Of a stretch of 64,000 nt of DNA, positions 1 through 8,187 are shown one piece after another. The notes under the pieces are model-generated. The model searched no databases. It saw only the letters and a list, made by a program, of their open reading frames with translations, and had not been told where the DNA came from. Every line of letters starts with the position of its first letter. The stretch's first letter is position 1. Source of the DNA: CAZAMP01 sp964486455 (GTDB taxonomy: Bacteria; Eisenbacteria; RBG-16-71-46; CAZAMP01); assembly GCA_964486455.1 (NCBI GenBank), contig CAZAMP010000026.1:1-64000 (forward strand), read 5' to 3'. A program made the position numbers and the translations under genes.

Positions 1-6
1 CTAGCC

Positions 7-47
7 AAAAAAAAAGGAGCCCCCTCTTGCCCGGAGCAGAGGGGGCT
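7..47 (-). terminator. Rho-independent terminator downstream of leuC
   Basis: A perfect 10-bp inverted repeat (AGCCCCCTCT at 18-27, AGAGGGGGCT at 38-47) is preceded on the plus strand by a run of nine A. Read on the minus strand this is a GC-rich hairpin followed by a U tract, placed to end the leuC transcript. Between it and leuC (48-313) I see no gene, so leuD is not cotranscribed here. Confidence 0.85.
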
Positions 48-313
48 ATACCGAGAACCGACACCGAGAGACGCTCACCACACGGGCCGCCAGTGGGTCA
101 CGTCGCGGCTGGCACGACCCACCTTTGGACTCACCCGGTCCACACCGACCGTCTCCCTCTCCTCGTCATCCACCCAACACAGGTCCTCAGGTATTACCTT
201 AGTTATCGAACCACGGCGGGTATCATATCAAATTAACGGTGATTTAATCATTAGAATTCGTGGTCGTCTGCGTGTGTGTTGCTTATGGCACAACTCCTTT
301 ATTTACAATGGGT

Positions 314-1576
314 TCAGGCCTCGTGGTCGCGGACATCCTCGATGCGTCCGGTGAGCGCGCTCCATGCCACCGTACGCGGGCTCGCAAGGTAGACTTCGGA
401 CTCGCGATTGCCCATCCGACCACGGAAATTCCGGTTCGATGTCGAAAGCACGACCTCCCCGTCGGCCGGCACGCCGAGGTGATTCCCCATGCAGGGACCA
501 CAGCCGGTGGCGTTGAGAACAGCGCCGGCCTCGGCGAGCGTCTGAATGTAGCCGAGACGCATGGCCTCCAAGAAGACCTCGCGGCTCGCCGGAAAGACGA
601 GCATGCGGATGTCGGGGTGAACCCTCTTCCCCTTCAAGACCTCCGCCACGGCCTCGAAATCCTCCAGGCGGGCGTTGGTGCACGATCCGAACATGATTTG
701 ATCGAGGCGCGTACCCTTCACCTCCGTCACATCGACGACCGTGTCACGGTCGATGGTGTGAGGCTTAGCGATCTGGGGCGCGAGCGAGCCGGCGTCGAAT
801 TGGTGCACCGCTTCGAAATCGGCGTCGTCATCCGAATAGACGGGGTCGTAGGGCGCCTGCGCCCGGCCCTCGAGATAGTCGAACACGATATCGTCCGGTG
901 GGATGTACGCGATCTTCACGCCGAACTCCGCCCCCATGTTGGGTAGGACCGTGCGCGACGCGATGCTCATCGCGTGCATGGTGGGTCCGGTGAACTCGAC
1001 GGCCTTGTAGAGCCCCCCGTCCGCCCCCAGGGTACCGATGACCTTCAGCATCAGGTCTTTCGATCCGACGCCCGGGGCGAACTCGCCGTCGACAACGATC
1101 TTGAGCGTGTCCGGCACACGGAGCCAGATGCGTCCGGTGGCCATGATGACCGCCATCTCGCTCCGGCCGATCCCCGCGCCGAAGGCCCCCACCGCCCCAT
1201 ACGTGGTCGAATGTGAATCGGCACCCACGACGAGCCTTCCGGGAAGCGCGAAACCCTTCTCTATCATCACCTGGTGGCAGATCCCGGTCTCGATGTCGAA
1301 GAAGTTCTCGATGCCCTGTTTTCGGACGAACTCACGTATTTCCTTGTGGTTCAAGGCGAACGTGGCGTTGGCCGCAGGCACGCAGTGGTCGAGAACGATG
1401 ACGTGCTTCTTCGGGTCATAGACCCGATCGACGCCGATCTTGTAGAACGTCTTGCTGATCGCCGCCGTATTGTCGTGGCTCATGGCCACGTCCGGCTCCA
1501 GCTCGACGATCTCGCCGACCTGCAGGTCACGACCGGCCTTCCGTGACATGATCTTCTGAACGAACGTTTGTCCCAT
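314..1576 (-). CDS. leuC: 3-isopropylmalate dehydratase large subunit / homoaconitase family
   Basis: Aconitase-superfamily dehydratase large subunit, 420 aa, the length of the short LeuC/HacA-type subunits. In leucine biosynthesis it isomerises 2- to 3-isopropylmalate together with a small LeuD subunit. The three cysteines expected to hold the [4Fe-4S] cluster are visible: C299 in GSCTN, and C359 and C362 in CGPCMGNH. The substrate-domain motif GADSHSTTYGA (about 118-128) is intact. No small subunit lies next to it and a terminator follows directly, so its partner must be elsewhere. The homoaconitase or methylthioalkylmalate branch of the family cannot be excluded from sequence alone. Start ATG at 1576. 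Confidence 0.85.
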   Translation of the reverse strand: MGQTFVQKIMSRKAGRDLQVGEIVELEPDVAMSHDNTAAISKTFYKIGVDRVYDPKKHVIVLDHCVPAANATFALNHKEIREFVRKQGIENFFDIETGICHQVMIEKGFALPGRLVVGADSHSTTYGAVGAFGAGIGRSEMAVIMATGRIWLRVPDTLKIVVDGEFAPGVGSKDLMLKVIGTLGADGGLYKAVEFTGPTMHAMSIASRTVLPNMGAEFGVKIAYIPPDDIVFDYLEGRAQAPYDPVYSDDDADFEAVHQFDAGSLAPQIAKPHTIDRDTVVDVTEVKGTRLDQIMFGSCTNARLEDFEAVAEVLKGKRVHPDIRMLVFPASREVFLEAMRLGYIQTLAEAGAVLNATGCGPCMGNHLGVPADGEVVLSTSNRNFRGRMGNRESEVYLASPRTVAWSALTGRIEDVRDHEA

Positions 1577-1674
1577 CCGTGCATCCCCTGATGGAATTCG
1601 TGTATGCGAAACGATCGAGGCGGGATTCTAACCGCACCGGTCGGGCCCGACAATGCTCCGCGGTGGATCGCCGA

Positions 1675-1965
1675 TCAGGGAATCCAGATCTTCCCCGCCC
1701 GGACGATCTCCGTTCGGCTGTCGAGCATGAGCGGCTTGGGGGTCTTGGTGAAGAAGGCGAGCCCTTTGTACGACATCAGGTACTGATAGCTCTTCTTGAA
1801 CACTCCGGCTTCCGCGAAGACGACGAGCGGAGCTTCGGCGCGGTTCATCAGCTTCACGAAATCTTCCGGCTCGACCTTTACGATCGCGCCCGACGCTTTG
1901 ATGGCCTGCGCGATCGCGGCGGCTGCGGCGGCCGCTCCCGCGGCGGCTCCTCCTCCTGCCGTCAT
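1675..1965 (-). CDS. small conserved hypothetical protein with Ala/Gly-rich N-terminus
   Basis: 96 aa. The first 20 residues are almost entirely Ala and Gly; the remainder is a compact mixed sequence (VEPEDFVKLMNRAEAPLVVFAE, then YLMSYKGLAFFTK). The start is well supported: a perfect AGGAGGTG ribosome site lies at 1971-1978, five bases from the ATG. The family looks familiar as an uncharacterised bacterial protein, but I can assign no function. The Ala-rich segment could be a weak membrane or packing helix. It is separate from leuC (99 nt downstream of this gene on the same strand) and may be cotranscribed with it. Confidence 0.7.
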   Translation of the reverse strand: MTAGGGAAAGAAAAAAAIAQAIKASGAIVKVEPEDFVKLMNRAEAPLVVFAEAGVFKKSYQYLMSYKGLAFFTKTPKPLMLDSRTEIVRAGKIWIP

Positions 1966-2214
1966 CTCGTCACCTCCTCGCAGTGTGTGCTGTTGCCGGA
2001 ATGTACCATACCCGCGTGTCTTCTATTCATATTCCCCCCCTCGGAAACTGGCCGCGCGGCCCTTGACAGCCCACCCCCCTCGCGGGCGAAGATCGTGGCG
2101 GCAGCTCGGGGAACCCGCCTCAATCAGACAGAAATCCTCGAGAGAAAACGCGGGAGAGAGCGCTCTTCGCCGAAGATTGCTGTCGGATTGAGGCTAATTG
2201 CAGCGGAGCGTCGA

Positions 2215-3057
2215 ATGAAGCTGATCCCGCAAATACCGAAAGACTTCCGTGACTTCGCCCGCGAGCCTGATGGCGCCGACGTCGTTGAGATCAGCATGCT
2301 CCTGGAGGACGTCTTCCAGGATGATTTCGATTCCGACATCTGCCGCTCCCAGCTGAACGCCCTCGCGCAGGCATTCGTCGAGCGCGTCGCGAACGTCGAT
2401 GACGAGCCGACCCGTTTCGAGCACCTCGGCCGCTACATGGGCGACGAGATGCGTTTTCGCGGCGATCCCGCCTCCTTCAGCAAGCCCGAGGGCGCCTTCC
2501 TCCAGAGGGCGCTCGTGCGCCGTCGCGGCCTGCCCATTACGCTGTCGGTTCTCTACATGGCCGTCGGGCGCGCGGCCGGAATCACACTGGACGGTGTCGC
2601 ACTGCCGGGCCGTTTTCTCGTCGGCCGATTCGACCTGACGCCACCGCTCTTCCTGGACCCGTTCCGTGGTGGCAAGCCGGTCACACAACAAGACTGCGAT
2701 CGCATCGTGAAGCAGGTCAGCGGCGGCCGGGTGGAGACCGCCGCGCCCCACCTCCGGCCGGCGCCTGCGAAGACAATCGTTTCCCGAATGCTTCGCAATC
2801 TTCAGATGATCTACTGGGATCTCGAGGATGATGAGCTCGGGCTCCTGGCGGCACGGATGCTCTGCGTGCTCAACCCGAACGTGGGCGAGCCGTATCGCGC
2901 GCGCGCCTACTTCTATGACCGCATGGACGAGACACTGCAGGCGATCATCGACTACGAGGCTTACCTGCGGCGAGAGTCAAACGCCCCGGATGAAGAACGG
3001 ATTCAGAGACGAATCCAGCAGCTCCGCGAGATACTCCTGAACGACGACGATCGGTGA
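2215..3057 (+). CDS. SirB1/transglutaminase-like family protein
   Basis: 280 aa from the ATG at 2215. The frame is open further upstream, but that extension reads as low-complexity non-protein sequence and overlaps the divergent 96-aa gene, so I reject it. The region GAFLQRALVRRRGLPITLSVLYMAVGRAAGITLDGVALPGRFLVG matches the SirB1/YchA core (transglutaminase-like fold next to tetratricopeptide-like helices). The C-terminal part (about 190-275) carries TPR-type helices (YWDLEDDELGLLAARMLCVLNPNVGEPYRARAYFYDRM). Members are often near prfA/prmC in other bacteria, with no settled biochemical role. Whether this member is catalytic cannot be said. Confidence 0.75.
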   Translation: MKLIPQIPKDFRDFAREPDGADVVEISMLLEDVFQDDFDSDICRSQLNALAQAFVERVANVDDEPTRFEHLGRYMGDEMRFRGDPASFSKPEGAFLQRALVRRRGLPITLSVLYMAVGRAAGITLDGVALPGRFLVGRFDLTPPLFLDPFRGGKPVTQQDCDRIVKQVSGGRVETAAPHLRPAPAKTIVSRMLRNLQMIYWDLEDDELGLLAARMLCVLNPNVGEPYRARAYFYDRMDETLQAIIDYEAYLRRESNAPDEERIQRRIQQLREILLNDDDR

Positions 3058-3253
3058 GTACTGTGGGGCTCGAACAGAACTCCGCGAAAGCGGGCTTTAC
3101 TCTCGGTAGAGAGCTTCTGTCTGTCCCCAGCTACTCTCAGCAGTGGGAGTGAAACCTCGTGATAAGCTCCGATTCACGAACATCACCCCCGACCCTCTCA
3201 TCGCTTCCCGAACAGGATGACGGGGGACCTCAATCTCCAAGGTGTCGACTGCC

Positions 3254-5356
3254 ATGATGCGCTACATACTACGAGGCGCCGCCAACGGCCTCGTCATCTG
3301 GATGACCTTCATGGTGGCTGAAGAGGCGATATGTTCCCTAGTGCCCATGCTTCGGGGCAGCATGCTATATGTTCCCGACTGGCGATGGCCTTCCATGATC
3401 CTACTGGCTGTTGGCTATGCTGTTCTCGGACTGTTCACCGGCGCTCTCACCGGCGCGGTATTCTCCGTGGTGCGGCGCAAGCATCGACCAGACACGTCCG
3501 GGGATCCCGGTCGCCTTCTCCAAGGAATCGCACTGCTCGTCGTTCTGTGCGCCTACGCGATTCACATGATCACAGATCCCGACTCCTCTGGGCCTCTAGT
3601 GGCCGCAGCCTGTGTTCCGTGGACGATTGCACTCATCGCTGCGATTGCCTCTGGCTTCCGATTCCGTTGGATGGTCTTCATTAGTCAACCCTGGGTCATC
3701 GCATTCATCCTTCCGGCAACCGTCTCGGTCGTGATCTTTGCCATTCTAGAGCGGAACATCCTCAGACTTGTCCTCTATGTCGCTCTGATCCTCGCCGGTG
3801 CTTGCGCCATTGGCGCGATCAGCCGCCGCTGGCTGCGTCCCAGTCCTGGCTCCGCATTGCCAGTTCGACAGGGCGTCAGTGTTCTGCTCCTCGGCATCGG
3901 TCTGGTTGTGGCAATACTCGCGCTGGAGCGGGATGTTGAATGCAGGCGCCCCCCCGTATCGCCAAGGGGCTCAACGCCGCCGCCAAACCTGCTGTTGCTC
4001 TCGCTGGACACCGTTAGAGCCGATCACACTTCCCTGTACGGTTACGAGCGAAACACAACTCCCAATCTGGTGAGTCTGAGCGAAACGGCGACCGTGTATC
4101 GACAGGCTGTTGCATCATCCAACCAGACGCTTTCCACCCATGCCTCGATCTTCACGGGTCTCTACTCGAGAAGTCACGGCGCGTACCCTTCACCGGACCT
4201 GAATCCTATCGGTATGCCGCTTGCGGAACACTTCCACACGCTCGCGGAGTTTCTTGCGGACCGCGGATATTGGAATCTGGGTGCTGTGGCCAACTTCGGC
4301 TATTTGAATCCTGGACTCGGGCTGGCGCAAGGATTTCACTACTACGATGCGCGGATCCCGCTGGCCCCCTTCCGTGATCTGGGTTCCTCCTATCTGCGGG
4401 TAGGGATACGAAGGCTGATGCAGAAATGGGTTTCCACAGCGAAGATGGATCGCCAGACGCGGACCGCCGAGGAGATCACAGACCACGCCATTGCGCTGCT
4501 TGAGAAGGCTCGAGGCGCAGACAGCCCCTTCTTCTTGTTCGTCAACTACATGGACACACACAACCCCTATCTACCCCCACCACCGTATGACACGCTATTC
4601 CCAGGCAAAGACCCATCGTTCACCGATGAACGCCGCCGGAGACTCCGCTTCTTGCACGTTGAACCCGGCATGCAGTTGACGGCAAACGACCGCGACCACA
4701 TGATTTCGCAGTACGACGGAGCTATCGCATACATCGATTCTCAGATCGCGCGACTGTTGGCACGGCTCGAGGAGACATCGACATACGACAACACCATGAT
4801 TGTCGTGGTCGGCGATCACGGCGAGGCTTTTGGCGAGCACAGCGTAGTCGGCCATGGCAGGACTTTATATCAACATCAGATCTTCGTTCCGCTCCTTGTC
4901 CGCCAACCCGGGCAGAAGACTGGACGGGCATGCGAAGCAATCGTCAGCCAAGTAGACATTCTCCCTACAATCCTGGATGCGATCGGCACGGCGATCCCCG
5001 ACAGCCTTCACGGTCGTAGTCTCTCGAATCTTCAAGGTCCCGACTTTGCCGTCAGTGAGTCATTCCCCAGCCCGGTCGTACCCCACTCGCAAGACTGGCA
5101 TCGTGCTCTGGTCTCCGATCATTGGAAACTGATTGTGGGACCTTCCGGAGAGATGGAGCTGTACGATCTCGCTTCCGATCGGATCGAACAGGAGAATCTC
5201 CAGGGTCGCGAGGATGAGTCCGCACAGGAAGCCACAAGAAGAATGACCGCAATGCTCGTGGAGTGGGTCAAAACAGTGGTTTTCTGTTCGCCACCTGTCA
5301 AAGGACTGGATCATGGAACTCGTGAGCGGCTTCGATCGCTAGGGTACGTGAACTAG
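3254..5356 (+). CDS. membrane-anchored sulfatase-like (alkaline phosphatase superfamily) protein
   Basis: 700 aa. The N-terminal 230 residues form about seven hydrophobic segments. A sulfatase/phosphotransferase domain follows, with metal-binding LSLDTVRADH (Asp near 252) and VVVGDHGEAFGEH. The residue aligned with the formylglycine Cys/Ser of true sulfatases is Thr (QTLSTHASIFTG, about residue 292). The architecture therefore resembles LtaS- or EptA-type phospho-transferases, or the common 'TLPSHAS' sulfatase-like group, rather than a classical sulfatase. It probably acts on envelope or extracellular substrates outside the membrane. Start: ATG at 3254 chosen; an in-frame GTG at 3242 is also possible and neither has a strong ribosome site. 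No operon partner is evident. Confidence 0.75.
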   Translation: MMRYILRGAANGLVIWMTFMVAEEAICSLVPMLRGSMLYVPDWRWPSMILLAVGYAVLGLFTGALTGAVFSVVRRKHRPDTSGDPGRLLQGIALLVVLCAYAIHMITDPDSSGPLVAAACVPWTIALIAAIASGFRFRWMVFISQPWVIAFILPATVSVVIFAILERNILRLVLYVALILAGACAIGAISRRWLRPSPGSALPVRQGVSVLLLGIGLVVAILALERDVECRRPPVSPRGSTPPPNLLLLSLDTVRADHTSLYGYERNTTPNLVSLSETATVYRQAVASSNQTLSTHASIFTGLYSRSHGAYPSPDLNPIGMPLAEHFHTLAEFLADRGYWNLGAVANFGYLNPGLGLAQGFHYYDARIPLAPFRDLGSSYLRVGIRRLMQKWVSTAKMDRQTRTAEEITDHAIALLEKARGADSPFFLFVNYMDTHNPYLPPPPYDTLFPGKDPSFTDERRRRLRFLHVEPGMQLTANDRDHMISQYDGAIAYIDSQIARLLARLEETSTYDNTMIVVVGDHGEAFGEHSVVGHGRTLYQHQIFVPLLVRQPGQKTGRACEAIVSQVDILPTILDAIGTAIPDSLHGRSLSNLQGPDFAVSESFPSPVVPHSQDWHRALVSDHWKLIVGPSGEMELYDLASDRIEQENLQGREDESAQEATRRMTAMLVEWVKTVVFCSPPVKGLDHGTRERLRSLGYVN

Positions 5357-5387
5357 CAAAACGACTCGAGACTGTGAGGGCTCTCAC

Positions 5388-6392
5388 CTACTCCTCGATC
5401 AGCGAGCCCATCTTCTTAAGGAACCCCCACGACGCAAACACTGTCCGTTCGATCGGCCAGTGACCTTCCCCCGGGTCTTCGCCGTGACCCGAGTCGTCAT
5501 CATCATTGCCCGGCGAGCCATGAGGGGGCACGTAGTAGTCGAGCACCTCCACGACCTTCCAAACGGTGTCACCCGCCGTGGTGTGCCATGACGGCTCAAG
5601 ATAGAACGTCACGCCCGTTGCGCCATCCATCGACTGCGCTTCATCCGGGTGCGGCAGGCGGAAGCGGGTCCGCACACCGTCCGCCGACTCCCACACCAGC
5701 CCAAGCGTCATCCCCTGGAGGTCCGCCTGCCGATAGCCCTGCTCGGCGGGATAGCTGGGATACCTGGACATGCTGACCGTCCACATGAACGACGGCAGCC
5801 CGCCGGAGGTTTCCAGCACGGGCGACGAACGGAAGAGCTTGCGCGTGGCGTCGAGATCCTCCGCGCGGCTCAGCGTGTTCAGGTAGGGCTCGTCCACGCT
5901 CGGGATGTAGCGAAAACGCGGCGCCAGCAAGGAATCGTATTTCGTGACGTCGCGCGCCTGCCACGCCTTCTCCAGGTTGGTGAGCACCGACGTCGGTGTG
6001 ATGGGATCCACGTACTGCGGGTTGACGGTCACAAAGCGCCAGGTCTGACTCTCCCAGCTCTCGGAGTCGTTGTAGGCCACGATTTTCCAGAAGTACTCCC
6101 GGTTCGGACGGAGCTGGCTAGCGGGAATGAAACGGTTCGTTTCGAGGCTCTCGGCCCATGCGGATAGCTCGCCCTGCGACGAGCCCGCGAGAAGGTCGAA
6201 GTAGACCGCCGCCTCGGGCGCGAGCCAAGCGAAGACGGGAAACACGGGCGTCGAGTGCGCGTTGTGGGGCGGATAGGGGGTATGAATCACAGGCATGATG
6301 TCCGGTCCGGTGCTGGTCCCACTGCAGGCAAGTCCCGAACAGATCGCGCACATCCCAAGGAAAAGGACCCACCGGGATCGATTCGCTCGCAT
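5388..6392 (-). CDS. lipoprotein of unknown function with Fn3-like domain
   Basis: 334 aa. The N-terminus has a lipoprotein signal: basic MRANRSR, a hydrophobic core, and lipobox GLAC with the acylated Cys near residue 23. Residues about 35-125 look like a fibronectin-III or Ig sandwich (HSTPVFPVFAWL, REYFWKIVAYND, WRFVTV). The following 180 residues resemble an NTF2-like 'nuclear transport factor' fold (LTNLEKAWQARDVTKYDSLLAPRFRYIP, then strands ending in VEVLDYYV). The tail has an acidic GNDDDDSGHGED stretch. Likely tethered to the outer membrane. It is convergent with the sulfatase-like gene, 31 nt away. No function can be assigned. Confidence 0.65.
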   Translation of the reverse strand: MRANRSRWVLFLGMCAICSGLACSGTSTGPDIMPVIHTPYPPHNAHSTPVFPVFAWLAPEAAVYFDLLAGSSQGELSAWAESLETNRFIPASQLRPNREYFWKIVAYNDSESWESQTWRFVTVNPQYVDPITPTSVLTNLEKAWQARDVTKYDSLLAPRFRYIPSVDEPYLNTLSRAEDLDATRKLFRSSPVLETSGGLPSFMWTVSMSRYPSYPAEQGYRQADLQGMTLGLVWESADGVRTRFRLPHPDEAQSMDGATGVTFYLEPSWHTTAGDTVWKVVEVLDYYVPPHGSPGNDDDDSGHGEDPGEGHWPIERTVFASWGFLKKMGSLIEE

Positions 6393-6469
6393 GGTGTAAA
6401 CTCCTCGGGAGGGGACAACGCTCGGACTCTATCCCCCTGCACTGAAAGTCTACCGCATGGAGCCGCGAC

Positions 6470-7186
6470 GTGAAAACGTGTCTACAATCGAGATCGAAGA
6501 TCATCGTCCCTCTCATCGTCCTTCTTCTCATCACGAATGTGGTCGTATCCGTAGCGGCGCAGACGACTGATGAAGGGCTCGATGAGAGTGACAGCCATGC
6601 CCTCGAGCTGCGACCCTTCAGCGTCCGCATCGGTGGCGGCCTGACGCTGCCGCTCGGCGACCTCGCCAACGATTTGGAAACGACGGGATGGACGGGAAAT
6701 CAGGGTGTGGGGTTCACGCTGAGCGCCGGTGTGCGGATTCCGCTCACCGCAACCGTGGCTATTCGCCCGGAGATCTCCATGCACCGCTTCGGGGCCGGTG
6801 ATATAGGGTTCACCGCCATTCGGGGATCGGGAGCGTCGATCGACACCATTGGTGCGAAGCTCACGCGACAGGCAATGGTCGCGGGTCTGGGAGCATGGAT
6901 AGACTACATTCCCGCGGGAAGCGGCGAAACGACCCTCTATCTCACGGGCGGCCTCGGGCTCTTGTACGCGCGCTACAGTGACGACGTAACGTTCGACGAC
7001 GGGGCGACCGCCACCGGGCGCGAGGAGAGCACGACGCTGGTGGCGTCGGGAGGTATCGGTCTGCTTGCCGGCCCGATCGACGCCCTCTTCTCGATCGGGA
7101 TCCGCCAGCCTCGTTTCGATATTGTGGGAGACACGACGTGGTCGTCGGCCGATCTTACGATCGCGCTGGATCTTCCGGTTCCGTGA
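6470..7186 (+). CDS. outer-membrane beta-barrel protein
   Basis: 238 aa from a GTG start, with GGAG eight bases upstream. A cleavable signal peptide is evident (KIIVPLIVLLLITNVVVSVAAQ). The mature part alternates hydrophobic and polar residues in strands typical of an eight-stranded OmpA/OmpX-like barrel (PFSVRIGGGLTLPLG, GVGFTLSAGVRIPL, TLYLTGGLGLLYARY, GGIGLLAGPIDALFSIGIRQPRF). It ends in hydrophobic strand residues before IALDLPVP. It is divergent from the lipoprotein gene upstream (77 nt between starts), and its last 32 nt overlap the convergent macrodomain gene. The substrate is unknown. Confidence 0.65.
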   Translation: MKTCLQSRSKIIVPLIVLLLITNVVVSVAAQTTDEGLDESDSHALELRPFSVRIGGGLTLPLGDLANDLETTGWTGNQGVGFTLSAGVRIPLTATVAIRPEISMHRFGAGDIGFTAIRGSGASIDTIGAKLTRQAMVAGLGAWIDYIPAGSGETTLYLTGGLGLLYARYSDDVTFDDGATATGREESTTLVASGGIGLLAGPIDALFSIGIRQPRFDIVGDTTWSSADLTIALDLPVP

Positions 7187-7718
7187 TCCGCTCGAGCGCG
7201 GACTCATACGCACGATACGATTCGCTACCAAACAGCACGAACCGAACGGTGTCGAGCGGCGGATCCTCCTGGAGGATCGAGGCCACCGCCGATAACGCGA
7301 CGTCGGCCGCCTCGCTCAGCGGATAGCCGTACGCCCCCGTGCTGATCGCCGGAAAGGCGACGCTTCGAAGTCCGTCAGCCATCGCGATCGCGAGACTGTT
7401 CGTGTGACATGCCGCAAGGAGCGCCGCGTCGTCCTCGTTTGATCCGTAGATCGGGCCGACCGTATGAATCACGTGTCGGGCCACAAGCTCACCGCCCGTC
7501 GTGATGACCGCCTGCCCGGTCGGAAGCCGCCCCCGCTCATCACGGATCCGCCGGCACTGCTCGAGGATCGCGGGGCCGCCGGCCCGATGGATCGCGCCGT
7601 CCACGCCGCCCCCACCCAGCAGGCCGGAGTTCGCCGCATTCACGATCGCGTCCACCGACTGGCGTGTGATGTCGCCTTCGACAACCTCGAGTGTCGTGTT
7701 ACCGATCGTTCGCCACAT
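7155..7718 (-). CDS. macrodomain protein (YmdB-like ADP-ribose/O-acetyl-ADP-ribose hydrolase)
   Basis: 187 aa. Motifs of the MacroD/YmdB class are present: VVEGDITRQSVDAIVNAANSGL, then the GGGGVDGAIHRAGG loop that binds ADP-ribose phosphate, then FPAISTGAYGYPLSEAA. The family removes ADP-ribose from proteins or nucleic acids or deacetylates O-acetyl-ADP-ribose in the cytoplasm. The ATG at 7718 is chosen because a GGAGGGG-type ribosome site lies just upstream; the open frame extends 17 codons further without support. It overlaps the 3' end of the barrel gene convergently by 32 nt. There is no ADP-ribosyltransferase next to it, so a toxin-antitoxin role (DarTG type) is not supported. Confidence 0.85.
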   Translation of the reverse strand: MWRTIGNTTLEVVEGDITRQSVDAIVNAANSGLLGGGGVDGAIHRAGGPAILEQCRRIRDERGRLPTGQAVITTGGELVARHVIHTVGPIYGSNEDDAALLAACHTNSLAIAMADGLRSVAFPAISTGAYGYPLSEAADVALSAVASILQEDPPLDTVRFVLFGSESYRAYESALERITEPEDPARS

Positions 7719-7832
7719 GACGCCCCTCCTCCCTGGATACTCTACCGGCGCGGCGCGGCACCGTTCCATAGTTGTTTCGGTGGTTGAACGTTCGGTATGG
7801 TGCAGGTGGGCCGATCGAAAGGCAGGTGAGAT

Positions 7833-8078
7833 ATGATGACACGTCTCAAGATCCTCGTTTTGATGCTGTTGATCGTGGTCGTCTTGATCGTGATCGTGCA
7901 GAACTCCGACACCATCACCCTGCGGTTTCTCGCGTGGGACACGAACATCTCGCTCTTGGCCGTGCTGTTGGTCACGGCACTGTTGGGGCTCGCGATCGGC
8001 TATATCGTGGGACGATTGGGACGACGGTCGCGCGGCAACGAGACGCCGAGGACACCGCCGGCCCAGCCCCCCCAGTAG
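7833..8078 (+). CDS. LapA/DUF1049-domain small membrane protein
   Basis: 81 aa with two transmembrane helices (ILVLMLLIVVVLIVIVQNS and ISLLAVLLVTALLGLAIGYIVGRLGRR) separated by DTITLRFLAWDTN, the standard pattern of the LapA (DUF1049) family. In proteobacteria the homologue takes part in LPS assembly; here the role is inferred only. A Pro-rich tail follows. Two adjacent ATGs (7833, 7836) exist; the AGGTGAG at 7824-7830 is better spaced for the second. Confidence 0.8.
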   Translation: MMTRLKILVLMLLIVVVLIVIVQNSDTITLRFLAWDTNISLLAVLLVTALLGLAIGYIVGRLGRRSRGNETPRTPPAQPPQ

Positions 8079-8187
8079 CCGTCATCCCGATGGCGGCTAC
8101 ATCACGCAGCGGCTGCGCCCTCCACGCGTGTCCGCTCACTGACAAGCTCATGGTGAACGACATGTCACCAGACGCTACAATCCCGAC

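Noticed and set aside
260..946. 228-codon plus-strand frame
   Set aside because: Antisense shadow of leuC without ribosome site or family resemblance.
3082..3093. CCGC-GAAA-GCGG hairpin after the SirB1-like gene
   Set aside because: Stem of only four pairs and no T tract; not enough for a terminator.
7155..7718. DarG-type antitoxin role for the macrodomain gene
   Set aside because: No ADP-ribosyltransferase toxin gene adjoins it; motifs fit the YmdB group.
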